From Strigamia acuminata (taxonomy: Eukaryota; Arthropoda; Chilopoda; Geophilomorpha; Linotaeniidae), in assembly GCA_949358305.1 (NCBI GenBank), contig OX442319.1, positions 2,604,001-2,668,000 of the forward strand: a stretch of DNA of 64,000 nt. The letters run 5' to 3'. Made by a program: the position numbers and the translations under genes. Shown here one piece after another: positions 35,827 to 48,076 of the stretch. The notes beneath the pieces were generated by a model. It was not told the origin of the DNA. It was given only the letters and a program-made list of their open reading frames with translations, and ran no database searches. Numbering within the stretch: position 1 is the first letter of the stretch; each line of letters opens with the position of its first letter.

Positions 35827-38644
35827 GCTCCTGCGACGAAACTAAACAAATGGCGACTGTGAGCTCAGGGCCATTTGGCCGCGCGCCAACTCATAAACTT
35901 GTCTTAGTGATTGGATCGCTTTGGCGTTCGCTTAGTTAATTCGAGACAGAAGGATAAGAAGTCGAATGAGGTGGAGAAAGAGGAGAAACTACGTTTATAA
36001 ATTCCGCACAAATTATAATAACTAAAAATGCGTATCGCATATCTCACTTATGTTTTTCTACGTTTTTCCAGTTAATTTCATTTTGTTGTCACAGAAAAAG
36101 GATAAATGAAAAATATTTGAAATATTTTACTTTAGCAATTTATTTTTTGGTGAAAAAGAGAATTATTTAGCGTATAATAGGAATAAATTAAACAAACTAC
36201 GTATGGCGATGCATTTGATTCAACTGTTTGTGATTTTTTCTTTCTTTTGGTAAAAATGTTGAGAAGAAAGATTGTGAAATTTAAATCTCGTTTTATAATG
36301 AGAAATGGAAACGAGATAGAATAAGCTAATTAATTATAGAAATGTAGAGTGTTTAATTAATTTTGCGATGTAATGTGACAGTTTAGTGTGTGTGGATATT
36401 GTAAAAATAAAGACGGGATTGAATCGACGTTTTAGAGACAATGTGTAATAAATTTATTTCATGGTGCGATAGTCAACAGTTTGGGGTTGCACGAGATCAA
36501 CAGCTTGGGATTTAATAACGGACAAGATTTTTTGGAATGCTCGGGCTGGGGATTCAACAAATGAGATTGCGCGAGATTCAACGGTTTCGAGATGAGATGT
36601 GTGAGAGTCAACAGTTCAGCTTTGAAGAAATTTTAAGAGTTTGACATTTCCACATATTTCACGATTTTTCAACCGAAAATTTCAGATTTTCAAAACCGGA
36701 AGTAAAACTGGACACAAAAAAATACAATGACCATAATAATTCAATAATTTAATTTAATTTAATTTAATTTTAGCCAAACGGCCCATATGGTTGAAAAATA
36801 TATTTTACATGTAATTAATACATTTTACAAAATATATTATTATTTGCAAACCAAAAATTTATTTTTTAACAAATCCTTTAACAATGTGCAATTAGTTTAA
36901 ATAAATAAAAAAAAGAAAAGAAATTGAATTAACACGACGATATTTCGTGCCCTTGGCGCGTCATCCATCGTGCTCGGGGACCCTGGGCATTGGCACCAAA
37001 TGGATCAAATTCGCAAAATATTTTTTATTTCATTTTATTTTCCTTTCATTTTCGGTAAACCGATCGAGCGAAATGGGGCAGCCGTGTAGACACCAACAGG
37101 GCCCCAAGGCGAGTGCCCAGTGCGCCCCAGCGCGCCCTATTATGCAGCGCCACCGAATGGGCCGAAAACGAGGCTGAGGATGGCGAGTGGTCATATTTCA
37201 AGCGGCGCCGTCTCTCCATTATTTGATCGACGCGCACCTTGTTTATCGCCGGTGTAACACTGAAAAACGGTCGCTGAGCCGACGTGCTGCTCATTCGCGA
37301 TTGACTTTTATTTTATTTCCTCGTCTTCATTTTTTTTCCCTTTTATTCTTTACAATCTTTTGTGGCGCCATCAAACGACAACGGGAAAAAAAAAAAAGAC
37401 GTACCTGCCATTCGCGCCAGAAGCGACCTTGGGGCCACGAACACGCAGGGCAATTTATGGCAAGAAGTTCACTCGATAAAACTTGCTGTCTCAACTTTTT
37501 TAAACAGAATTCACCCGAATCAATTTATGGCTCCCTCGACGCTCCTCTCTCTCCCCGTTTTTCCTCCGCGCCGCGCACGAAATCGTGCCCACGACCACGC
37601 AGCAGTCAGCAAGACCCCCAAGACCCCCAGGTCTACGAGTGACGGAGTCAAAAGAAAGGAAAAAAGAAGAAATAGGAGAAAGAAAAGGGACTCAGTCGGC
37701 ACAGGTTCAATTACGAGGGCCGATCAATAGGGAATGGGGAAGAGAAGGTGGCAGTTAACTCTTAATGAGAACCTTTCTAGAGCGACGCTATAGGAATTGG
37801 CGCGATTATTTGTTGTGTCGAGTGCTCGGTAAGGAGTCTCGATTCATTTGAATCAGATACAGCTAAATAGAGAAAACACTTTCAATTCCATCTCATGTGG
37901 GAAACGAGGGTTTGGCGAACGCGGGAGAAGAAATAGACCGCAATATCTCATTCGTTTTAATGAAATAAAAACGGTAATTGATATTTCAATCATCTAGGAG
38001 ATCTATGGTGTCTGTAATCTCGTTTGGTTGACCGAGTTTAATCAAAAAGGTGCTTTTTTATGGTAAGTAGGACAATTGAGTTTCGTCTTGGGCTGTTTGT
38101 CAGGCTCCTGTTACCCCGAGACTGCTGAGTGAAAATTATGTACACTCTTTAATTTACGGCATCAATTATGCACGTTGACTTCAACTTGTCACGAGGTGTA
38201 AGTTGATCGCTTGTTGTCGATTCAGGAAGATTTAATGTAAAGTCTCATTGAAAACAGTACAACAAGTGCAGATGTCTTAATTATTTCTATTTCTATTTGT
38301 TTTGACATTACAAACCTCTGATTCTTAAGTGAACTAGGGTTTCTCCAAATCGGTAGTTTTGGTAAAACCGGTATTTCGATATTCAATATTCAAAAAACTG
38401 GTAAACCGATATTTTTCCGTAATAAAGTAAAATAAAATAGCTATGATTTAAATATTTTTATTTTAATCGTTCCGTTTTAAATGTGATTTTTGTTTATATA
38501 TTTTTTAGATATTATCTTGAATGGGTTGTAGCAGTTTGATGAATGTGGGGTTGTTATTGTTGTTATCAGGTGTTTGTTTTGTTAGTTGAAATTGAAATTT
38601 TTTTTTAAATTGATAAATTGAGAGTTTATACTGTAATATTTGTT

Positions 38645-38865
38645 ATGAAATTCGATAAATTCTCATTTTTAAGTTAAAAAAATCGATATATTCTCATTTT
38701 TAAGATAAAAAATCGATATATTCTCATTTTTAAGATAAAAAATCGATATATTCTCATTTTTATGTAGAAAAAAAATCGATTAATTTCTAATTTTTATGTC
38801 TAAAAATCGAAAAACTCACATTTTTAAGTTAAAAAATCGATAACTTTGCATTTTTATGTTTAAAA
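38645..38865. repeat. About 31-bp tandem repeat, about seven units
   Basis: Units of the form AAAAATCGATATATTCTCATTTTTAAGAT recur. Three central copies are nearly identical and the outer ones diverge. Confidence 0.85.
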
Positions 38866-39984
38866 AAATGCCATTCGACGTGGGTTATAAATGTCACTAT
38901 CGCAGTGATCCCTAACGGAAGAAACCGGTACCAATCCCGAACTAAAGATGGTATTCGACATTCGGTATTGTCTTAAAAAATACCGGCTTTTGATACCGAC
39001 AAATACCTTTGCAGCAGTCGACTATTCAAATATTTTTTTACGAATTTTTTATTAGTTTCACTTAACCACTTATATGTTAAATATTTTTCTCAAGTGGCCT
39101 CGCAGGGGGCGCGCAGGGGGTGCACCACCGGTTAAGAACCGCTGTAGTAACGACATCTAATTTATACCACTTTATTTTTTTTAAATGTAGTTTTAAGTCT
39201 CACTCGAGAATTCGGTGCGTAGACGACGATGCAGACTTCGTGATTTCAGAATGATCCCAGATGACGTAACTCTTTGATTTAAGCACTGAGAGGAGGAGGA
39301 GGAAAATAATGGGTGGAAAATTTCGTTCTTTAGTCACCTCCCTCCCCGATCCCCTAATCCCTAGAGTGGCGCCATTATTTCATGGTTATTGCCCGTTGTG
39401 AGATTCAACCGCCATCATTGTGCCACAGTCTAAAGGAAGACGAGTTGGAATCCTTCCACCCTATTCTTCGATCGCATCCTTCTCCAATGTCATTACACCT
39501 AATCCAGGCTAATGTGCCCCCCCCCCCCTCCAAAAAAAATTAAAAGAAAAATAAGATCAAACCAATCAGATAAAAAAACTTATCTGAATCCATATCACTT
39601 TCTAGAGTAGGTACATCTAAACTTTGGTAAAAACTACAGGTTGGCCCGCAGTATAACCTACAACGGGGTTCGGCAAATAATTTTAAGTGGGGTTCGGATA
39701 CTATTGAAAATTTTTATCGAGGTCCAGAAAAAAAAACACTTAAAAACTTTACCAAAAACCTAAGAAAACGGAAAAAACACTTAAAAACCAAATAAACCCC
39801 CCCAATAAACACACACAACCCAAAAAATACCAGGAAAAAACAGGAAAAACAAGAAAAAACACCGAAAAACCAAAGAAACCGAAGGAAAAACGTCGCTGAC
39901 CTACAACCTAAGAGAAAAGTAGACAAATGTAACAACTAACTTATTCATTTCTAACACTTTATTCTGTGAATGTTTTGCTATTTA

Positions 39985-40440
39985 ATTTATTTCCCTAATT
40001 CTGAGTCATCGATAAATTCTAGATGTTTAGGCTTAAATAAACCTTTTGTTAAAATACCGACTATCGTCTTTGTGGGATCAAAATCTATTTCGAAATCTCC
40101 TATTTTGAGTGTTTCACGGGCGAAATGATTATAAAATATTTGTGTTTCGTTCTCAAATGAAATACGGGTTTTTTTTTTATTATTAATTTATCTGCTCCCT
40201 GATTGTCGTTAACAATTGTCGTTTTTATCTTTTTGTTCTTCCAAAAAATTTCAGAAAATAAATTGCTTAATTTGATGCATCCGATAGCACCATGTATTCG
40301 GCTTCTGTGGGCGACGTGGCTATACGGTGCATTGTTTTCTCGTTCCCCAGCGTTTGCTAAGCTGAATCAATAGCCTGTATATGATCGTTGATCATCTAAA
40401 TTTGCCCCCCAGTCTGCATCTGTGAATTACTCAATTCGAT
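39985..40440 (-). pseudogene. Third Copia relic: RNase H fragment
   Basis: Minus-strand translation reads FTDADWGANLDDQRSYTGY (followed by a stop), then after a frameshift PTEAEYMVLSDAS, and later TIVGILTKGLFKPKHLEF. These are the DADWA, STEAEYMA and ADILTKGL signatures of Copia RNase H. It sits only about 30 bp inside an LTR end (40472), so nearly all of gag and pol has been deleted. Confidence 0.8.
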
Positions 40441-40471
40441 CAAATCTTTTTCGCATTTTTTGAACCTCAAC

Positions 40472-40690
40472 TGGAGTGTTCGTCACTCCAATGCACATCA
40501 CTTGTTATTTGTTAATTCGTGACACTGCCTTTCTGCAGCGCCACCTGTATGTTACTTTGAATAAACTAGTCAGTTATGTAAATCTCAACTACACCAACGG
40601 TCACGTTATTTGCATGCTCCGTTACAGTTTCAAATACTTAGTCAAGACAGACTATCAACCTGTGGATGGAGTGGTCCTTCTGTCATCAAC
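40472..40690 (-). repeat. Copia LTR of the third relic (right limit approximate)
   Basis: The inner end is the hairpin TGGAGTGTTCGTCACTCCA at 40472-40490. It shares AGGTGGCGCTG and a GTCACGAATTAAC-type block with the LTRs at 12734 and 15042 but is otherwise diverged, so it is a related subfamily. The outer boundary is estimated from the length of the other LTRs. Confidence 0.6.
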
Positions 40691-40742
40691 TGTACGCATT
40701 GATTGATTCATAATTACGGAGCAACTATTTAGATTCAAAATA

Positions 40743-41134
40743 CACTATACTCTAACTCACTACAAGGTTGTCCCCACTCCCATTGGCCGAGGCTTATTAC
40801 TCCTAACTAGAGACTGTGTACTACCACAAGGAAAAGTAGTTTTGTTTATTTTTAAATATTTTTACTTATTTTGATTATTCTAATTATTAGAATATATATT
40901 TTATAATAAAATGTTTTTTACCATTTGTAAGATATAGTTTTAAGTTGTTTTCATTTCAGCATGTGTGTTTGTTCAGTTTATTGGTTGTTTTGTCAGGAAA
41001 GCAAACAATTTTTGAATTGGTTGTTTCATCAATGCAATTCTGATGTTTTGGCCTACTTTTTTGTAGCACTACACAAGTGAAATGGCTAGGCCAATGGGAG
41101 TGGGGACAATCTTGCAGTGAGTTGGACTACAGTG
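40743..41134. mobile_element. MITE, CCCATTGGCC family, copy 4 (TA flanked)
   Basis: 392 bp with inverted ends CACTATACTCTAACTCACT and CACTGTAGTCCAACTCACT (inverted), followed in both arms by TTGTCCCCACTCCCATTGGCC. TA flanks both sides (40741-40742 and 41135-41136). The interior shares inverted blocks with the element at 2163-2574. CACT-type ends with a 2-bp TA duplication recall the Mirage branch of the CMC superfamily, which is tentative. Confidence 0.7.
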
Positions 41135-42906
41135 TACGTAAATAGTGTGCACGTTTCTTTATCACTAATCCTGATTGGTCAGGGTTGTGTGATATACGTT
41201 CCTATCGAACTGCCTCAATGGACCTCGAAGGGATAACCATTCATTCCCAACAAAACCACTGCAGGACATCTTTTATTTCACTGACCAACCGGTAATTCAA
41301 AATCTGCTTGTTGCAGTTATCGCAGTGAGAAGGGACACAAATCCCAAAACAAATTTATTTTCCCCAAAATAATATTGAAGAAATCTCTCTTTTCTTGCAA
41401 ATATACAATACTTAGTGATGAACTAAGTCATCGACAGGCAGAAGCGACTCGAGATGGATTAAGAGGAGCGGAAGCCAGCAAAATGCAAAGCTCACAATGC
41501 ATCGCGAGGCGTTTTCCACTTGATTCCCATGACAAAAGGCCGGCACTTGAAGAACTCATCTTAAAGACCCCATTATCTTGCCTTGATGGACAAAGGAGAT
41601 CTCACAACTTCATACAAATGCTGCTGAAGGCGTTAAAGGGGTCCAGGGGGACGGGGGGACACGCAAGACGAGATGACATAGAAGAAAGCAAATCAAAAGC
41701 ACTCGCAATGCCCCCTTTTGTTCTACTTGTAACCAATTCCATTTCCTTTCTTCCAAAAATCAACGCAAGCTCAGCAGGACAGCCCAACCATCGACAACCC
41801 CCTTTTGTGCATTTACCGCAGCGAACGTCATCTCCGCAACAAATCAGATCGACATATACAGAGAGAACAAGAATCTATGGAAAAGCGAGCGCACAAACGA
41901 GTGGCGTTTAAATGAGTTAACAAATGACGTCACCATCAAAGCCTCGCCACGAAGGGTGGGGTCGATGGAGAGTCAATCACGCTCACTCGCCTCATTAGCC
42001 ATTATCAGCGAGGTGCAGCCCATGGAGCCCCCATAGAGGGAGCTGCGGAAGGGGAATGGCGTCCACTGCTGTGACAGGCACAAATAGTACGGATGGGGAG
42101 GGTGGGGAAGGGTGGGGCACGAACGGCACGTGCTGGCTACGGCGTGTTCAATCGCGGTCATTGACGCAAATGTGCTCACTCTAGATGGAAGTGACCTCTC
42201 GATTCTTTTAACTGAATTTATTCGCTTTCTTCAATTAAAAAAGGGAGATGTAGGCAAATAGGGGGTGGGGAAGGCGAAAAGGGGTCCTCGGGCTTCCTTT
42301 CCTTATCCCCCTGGTTGTGCTCGGCGTAAAACCGTGATAAGTCAGCGGCGCGTGCGAGTGACTCACCAATAGTGGAGCAGACGGCGTTGATTTATTCGTT
42401 TGCCTTTTCATTCAGTATCATTGCCACACCGCCAAGTGGCCATTGCGTGAATTATGGGCGCCATTTTGCATTTGCATTTAATTGGAGGACGGAGGAGCTC
42501 ACTCCTCAATTCCCTCTGCATCATAGAACAATGAGAGGGAATTTTTAAATCCCCCTTTTGCCTTTCTCCCATCACTTCCTCCTCCCCGTGTACATAAATA
42601 ACGAGGAGAGACAAACGTATCTTTCCAACTGCAACAGCAGGTAATCACCTGTGCCCATAGATGAGAGCAGAAACGAGGGGAGGAAAAAGAAGAGAACGCG
42701 AGATGAGCAGATGAGCCGTAAAACTGGGGATGCAATGAGAGAGAGAGAGACAGCGATTTGAGTCCAGTCGTAAATCTCCTTGGCTTTGCTTCTTATCTGT
42801 TTGCTAACTTAGCACCGAGGAGACATTAAAAGCGGGGGAAGTGCCGCGCACTACAATATATATACCTAGGAACAAATGACTTGAATTTTTGGGTTGAAAA
42901 TAAATT
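41135..42906. other. Intergenic stretch, nothing recognised
   Basis: A 178-codon open frame (41375-41911 plus) shows no domain and no codon-level sign of a gene. GC is moderately raised at 41950-42850. Confidence 0.4.
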
Positions 42907-43614
42907 AAGTTTTTGGTAAAAATTGAAGTTTTTGGTAAAAATTGAAGTTTTTGGTAAAAATTGAAGTTTTTGGTAAAAATTGAAGTTTTTGGTAAAAATT
43001 GAAGTTTTTGGTAAAAATTGAAGTTTTTGGTAAAAATTGAAGTTTTTGGTAAAAATTGAAGTTTTTGGTAAAAATTGAAGTTTTTGGTAAAAATTGAAGT
43101 TTTTGGTAAAAATTGAAGTTTTTGGTAAAAATTGAAGTTTTTGGTAAAAATTGAAGTTTTTGGTAAAAATTGAAGTTTTTGGTAAAAATTGAAGTTTTTG
43201 GTAAAAATTGAAGTTTTTGGTAAAAATTGAAGTTTTTGGTAAAAATTGAAGTTTTTGGTAAAAATTGAAGTTTTTGGTAAAAATTGAAGTTTTTGGTAAA
43301 AATTGAAGTTTTTGGTAAAAATTGAAGTTTTTGGTAAAAATTGAAGTTTTTGGTAAAAATTGAAGTTTTTGGTAAAAATTGAAGTTTTTGGTAAAAATTG
43401 AAGTTTTTGGTAAAAATTGAAGTTTTTGGTAAAAATTGAAGTTTTTGGTAAAAATTGAAGTTTTTGGTAAAAATTGAAGTTTTTGGTAAAAATTGAAGTT
43501 TTTGGTAAAAATTGAAGTTTTTGGTAAAAATTGAAGTTTTTGGTAAAAATTGAAGTTTTTGGTAAAAATTGAAGTTTTTGGTAAAAATTGAAGTTTTTGG
43601 TAAAAATTGAAGTT
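42907..43614. repeat. 19-bp minisatellite, 37 perfect copies
   Basis: AAGTTTTTGGTAAAAATTG repeats exactly every 19 bp from 42907 to 43609 with no substitution that I can see. The unit has a T5...A5 internal symmetry. The left flank (TGAATTTTTGGGTTG) and right flank (TTTTTGACTTTAAAATT) look like decayed relatives. Confidence 0.97.
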
Positions 43615-44680
43615 TTAATAAAAAAAAATTTTTGACTTTAAAATTAAAAAAAAAAATTTTTTGACTTCAAAAAAAAAAAAATTTGGGTTAATTATGTAAA
43701 TGTTTTCTGTTAATGTGCGGGTCCCCAATAGAGCGCGGGATCACAATGGAAGGATGTACAGTTTTTACCCAATTTTGATTTAAAACGGTCTAGAAAAATA
43801 AATTTAAGGAATATTTCGGGAATTCCCCCCGTCTTTTGTTTGTGTTTTTTAATTATTTTTCCCATGGATTTGATCAAGTTTAAAATGTGTCCATTATGCA
43901 ATTGACGCGCGAAGGACAAAGCCCGCTGTGTTTTGACGGGCACATTTTAATATAGAGCAAAGCCACAGCATGGAACGCACCGTTTGGCAAAGGGGGCAGT
44001 GGCCCGTGGCAGCAGTGCGGATGCTGACGATGTCCAATCGATCAACTGCGGGATAAAAAAGGCCGGCAGGGAGAGGGAGGGAGTTTCTTTCCTGTGTCAG
44101 CATTTTGTTGCTGCAGGGATGGAGGAGAGAAGATGGAGGGGAAACGAGGGAAGAGACGCTATTCATACAGGTTGCTCCTCCCTCCAGCCTCACTCCGCTT
44201 GGCGCGTGCGACCCTAATGCACAAAATCCTTGCCCGTCATCAAACGCTCCAGTTTCCATGGAGACTAGGCTGCGAGCTCGAGGGTGGGAAACGAAAGGAG
44301 GTCAGTTTTTCACGCAATAAGCGATAGGAACCGATGTGGCAAATGCCCGCCAGTTGCATTTTCCGCAATCGCGAGACGAAATAAAAGTAGAAAGGGAATT
44401 AGCGGGGAAAGGGTTACAACTCGGGGGCGATTGCGCGTTTCCGGTTGGTTGGTTGCTCGCAATCAAAGTTGGAAAGCAGATTTTTTTAAAAATATGGATT
44501 TTTTTGTACGTGTCGGATAAACTCGAGAAAATACTCTCGTTCATTCTCGTTCACGAGTCCCCAGGTACGGTCAAACAGGAAGTGGGTCCATAAACTTAAA
44601 CTAAGTTCCGGAAGTACACAACTCATCCTGGTGGTGAGACCCTCGGATGGGATTTGTCCCCGATAAACAGTTTGGATGAG

Positions 44681-44831
44681 GGGGCCCCCAAGACGCAGGG
44701 CCATGTACTAAAAAAAAAAAAAAAAAAAAAAGGTCGCTAAAAAATAAGAAAGGTCGCTATTAAAAATTTCGATAAAGGGGCCCCGAAATAACCTCAAGCC
44801 CTGGGTCCCCGAAAGGCTAGATCCGCCCCTG
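44681..44831. mobile_element. hAT-like MITE, CAGGGGCGGATC family, truncated inverted copy
   Basis: It matches 11258-11465 in reverse orientation (GGGGCCCCCAAGACGCAGGGCCATGTACT, poly-A, AGGTCGCTA blocks, then GATCCGCCCCTG). The end lacking the CAGGGG terminus is truncated. Confidence 0.7.
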
Positions 44832-45904
44832 ACTAAAATAGTACCATTTGCTCTATTACATATTTTTGTTAAGGATTTATTCTATCAATAATACTTTGTG
44901 AATAATTAACCCGACAACATGTATGATTTGTTCTTTATTTATTGTAGTGGTCACATGACCTAATGTGTTAACTTTTTAAGCCTTTTTATTTTATTAAATC
45001 ACTCCTTTAGTTTTTCTCCTAGAGTAAACAGGAGTCATGTTTATTCCACAGCCCAACGGCTTTGCTAACAGAATCTCTGAAACGCAGATTCTGATTGTCG
45101 CGCCCCCTGGTTTGGATGCACAACAAATGACAATGTGTGCAACATGTGATGTGCCGACGAGCTCACTTCTCCAGTTTCTACTGATAAACTTAGTGTAATT
45201 GCATGCATTCACCATGTTCAAGTATCATATTTATCTTTCTCTCCTTCCACAGTTCAATAAAAACAAACCGGGCAGGGGTGGGGGGGGGGCTAATTAATGT
45301 GGCTAATTATTTTATCAAAGTAATAGTTTTAGGAGATAATTAAACATACATGACCGCTTAAACTTTGAGATTTACGAGACAAATTAATGTAAATTTGTTG
45401 CAATATTTTAAGAAGACTGGAAGTTCAAAATTTAATTTAATTTTAAACAGAAATGAAACGACGATAAAATATATTTATAATAAAAAATCTCACCAATATT
45501 TTATTGCCATAACTGACATCCGAGTGATTTATTTGATTTAGGCTTATCACGCAGCAATTATGTGATGACGTCATCAGATGACGTTGCCATAAACGTAACT
45601 AAATGGAAAATACTTTAATTGCTAATGCCTTAAAGCTAGTTCACAATGCTGCAACAGATGAAAAATTAGCAAGTAAATATAAAAAACTGCGTTTTTGGGA
45701 AAAGCCTTTTATATTGGTGCTTAAAATCGCCGTCAGAGCGCGCTACTAATGCAGATGACTGTGCCAAAAAACATTTTATAAAAGAACTTTTCTTTACTAC
45801 CAAAAAACAAAATGTATAGATTTGTTGGGCATTAAATCCCCTACAAACTCTGACTGGTTTCGAAATTTAGCGAAACCTTTTTCAATTTGAAAACAGAAGT
45901 TCAA

Positions 45905-45950
45905 ACAAACACACAAACAAACAAACAAACAAACAAACAAACAAACATTC
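45905..45950. repeat. (AAAC)n microsatellite
   Basis: About ten units of AAAC/CAAA. Confidence 0.9.
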
Positions 45951-47290
45951 AAGTCAAGGAAATTAAAAAGCTTTAAAAAGAAATAACTTAACTACACCAT
46001 TTAGATTCGACTGTTTAACATTTCTTCAAACTAATTGAAGTAAATTGGCAACACAACAATTGTAATTTTATGGCAGTCAGAATTGCATTTGGGATTTATG
46101 GTTTTTCATTTCATGGGATTCACAAATAATTGAACAGTTAAGATGGCGAATGTTTCTGAACAGATGGCTAGCAGAGAATGGGGTATGGGGAGAGGGTGTA
46201 CCCCCCCCTCCTCAGGGACAAAAATTTTGTGGAATTATGTGCCCTAAAATCTCCTCTTGTATCCACTGGTCACTGGAGGGGATGACAAATTAGTAATTTT
46301 TCAAACTTTATCAACTTGTAAATTATTTTCTCAATTTTTTTCAACACTTCAAAACCATCAGCCCACTTGGTGTGTACATTTACACCGTCAAACCATGAAC
46401 CAAGAATAACATGGACACGTGTCCGTGTGTTAATTCGTTGTTTTGTGCGGTCACGAGAACAAGGCATTACGTAACCAGTTCTTCATGGAACAGCAACGTG
46501 AACTGTCGCACAGGTATGCCTAGAGATGAAACCAACCTGAAGCAGACCAGCAAGCTTGTGCAGAGGCCCGACAGAGGCACGTCAGAGGACTGATCTCACT
46601 GCCCAAGTGGTCGCACCTCTTATTTTCCATGCTTGTGCCAGCTCACCACTCTGTTGGCCGCCCTTTTTGCAACTCTTTTGCCCTGTTCACACTTGAACCA
46701 CTTTTGTAGAAAACCCACCAGTTTTGTCGAAAACCTGTGTTCACACTACCACAGGTCTTCTAGAACTCAAAACAAGATGGCGGACTTTTCTACAACTCAA
46801 GTTGAAGAAAAGTTTTCTTAAACTTGACGTCACAACTGCAAAACACGCCCCCATTGTGTCATGTGACTGATCCGAGGAAAATCCAAAAAATAAAATGGAT
46901 GCCAATTAAACTTTTAAGGCAACTTTCGGCATTAAAATAAAGCACTTTCAAATGCATCAAAAAATTAATACAATACATCAAAAGATGGAGAATAAAACGA
47001 CCTTTCTTTTAAAAAAAAGAACGTATTTCTAGCCCTAATGGTTCGTGAAATACGAACGGAAATGTGTTTTGTTCGTTTCGATAGAGTGAAAATAGATCGC
47101 GCACTTTTGTTTCGACCCCAAAATTGTCAACTTTTAATGTGGAAAAAAAATAAAAAAAATATGTCGGTTTACTAAACTGGCATCCCTCTTTCTTTTAAAA
47201 AAAAGTAGAAATTTCTATCTTTAATAGATCATTAGCTACAAGAAAAAATGCAAACCCCTACCAATCTGACAATTGTACAAAACTATCCTT

Positions 47291-47986
47291 AGGCGCATTC
47301 GAAAAGTAATTTGCACTAAACGACCAGTGCAACTGGTAGTGTAAATTTCAAGTTAAACGACCCAATTTTCGAGTTTCAAAATAAATTTCTGTGTAAAATT
47401 CAGTAGTGTAAATTCAAGTGTAAATATTAAATTAGTCCAAATAATAACCATAGTCATTATTGTTGTTGTTTACTCTAAAAAAAAAACAGGAGATTATAAA
47501 AACATGATTATAAAATGTAAATTTATTTTAATTATTTGTATTATTAATATTTATTTCCGAACGGGAATCGGCTGAACATCCGCCTCAATCGCACAAACGC
47601 GGCCGAACGTCGGCCGAACGTCGGCCGCATTCGATTGTACAAATGCGGCCGAACGCCGGTCGGACGTCGGCCGTATTCGATCGTACAAATGCGGTCGAAC
47701 ATCGGCCGCATTCGATCGCAAGAATGCGGCTAATACCTGCTAAAAAATTGTTCTTGCGATCGACATCGTTCCAACCGATCTAACGAAAATCCAAGATGGC
47801 TGCCAGCAAGACCCGATTTCAACGAGAAAACTCGTTGCACGGAGATTTTAAACGGAAACGTGGCGTACAGGCCGTTTCCGTTTAACCAGTTTACACGACA
47901 TTTACACGAATTAATTCGTGTAAATGTCGTGTGAAAACGAGTGTAAACACGTTTACACTCGTTTTAATGACTTTTCGAATGCGCCT
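47291..47986. mobile_element. Nested TIR element, AGGCGCATTCGAAAAGT ends
   Basis: It starts AGGCGCATTCGAAAAGT and ends with the complement ACTTTTCGAATGCGCCT (one mismatch near the inner end). CTT flanks both sides (47288-47290 and 47987-47989). Subterminal inverted GTGTAAA/TTTACAC motifs abound, and GC-rich CGGCCGAACG repeats lie in the middle. No coding region. Confidence 0.6.
47595..47740. repeat. GCGGCCGAACGTCGG tandem block
   Basis: About three diverged units of roughly 50 bp, each with GCGGCCGAAC, GTCGGCCG and CATTCGATCGTACAAAT. It is sharply GC-richer than its surroundings and lies inside the nested element. Confidence 0.7.
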
Positions 47987-48076
47987 CTTAAGTGTGAACA
48001 ATTGATTTCAGATTTGTAGAACTTCGACTTGTAGAAGATCAGAAGTTCTAGAAAAGTGGTTCAAGTGTGAACCGCG

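Larger units (their letters stand above)
34091..39984. other. Region upstream of scratch, no further gene recognised
   Basis: It covers the scratch 5' flank and probable 5' UTR and promoter just above 34090. The GC-rich segments 34091-35900 and 36940-37960 are largely free of recognisable repeats and are candidates for regulatory DNA. Further on (38340-39150) are decayed transposon-like sequences, including ACCGGTATTT repeats and a hAT-like end (CAGCGGTTCTTAACC, minus, near 39150). Confidence 0.5.
43615..46678. other. Intergenic stretch, no gene recognised
   Basis: It contains a GC-richer, non-repetitive patch at 43930-44480, the truncated hAT-like MITE at 44681-44831 and an (AAAC)n tract at 45905-45950. 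Confidence 0.45.
46679..48076. mobile_element. TIR DNA transposon remnant, TTCACACTTGAACCAC ends
   Basis: The inverted ends GTTCACACTTGAACCACTTT then TAGAA stand at both limits, with GTAGAA/TTCTAC-rich subterminal sequence. No transposase frame is present. Half of its length is a second element inserted at 47291-47986. Confidence 0.55.

Noticed and set aside
41375-41911. 178-codon plus frame as a gene
   Set aside because: No recognisable domain, no supporting splice sites, and the composition is like the neighbouring non-coding DNA.
42907-43614. CRISPR array
   Set aside because: Units are contiguous with no spacers, and the genome is eukaryotic.
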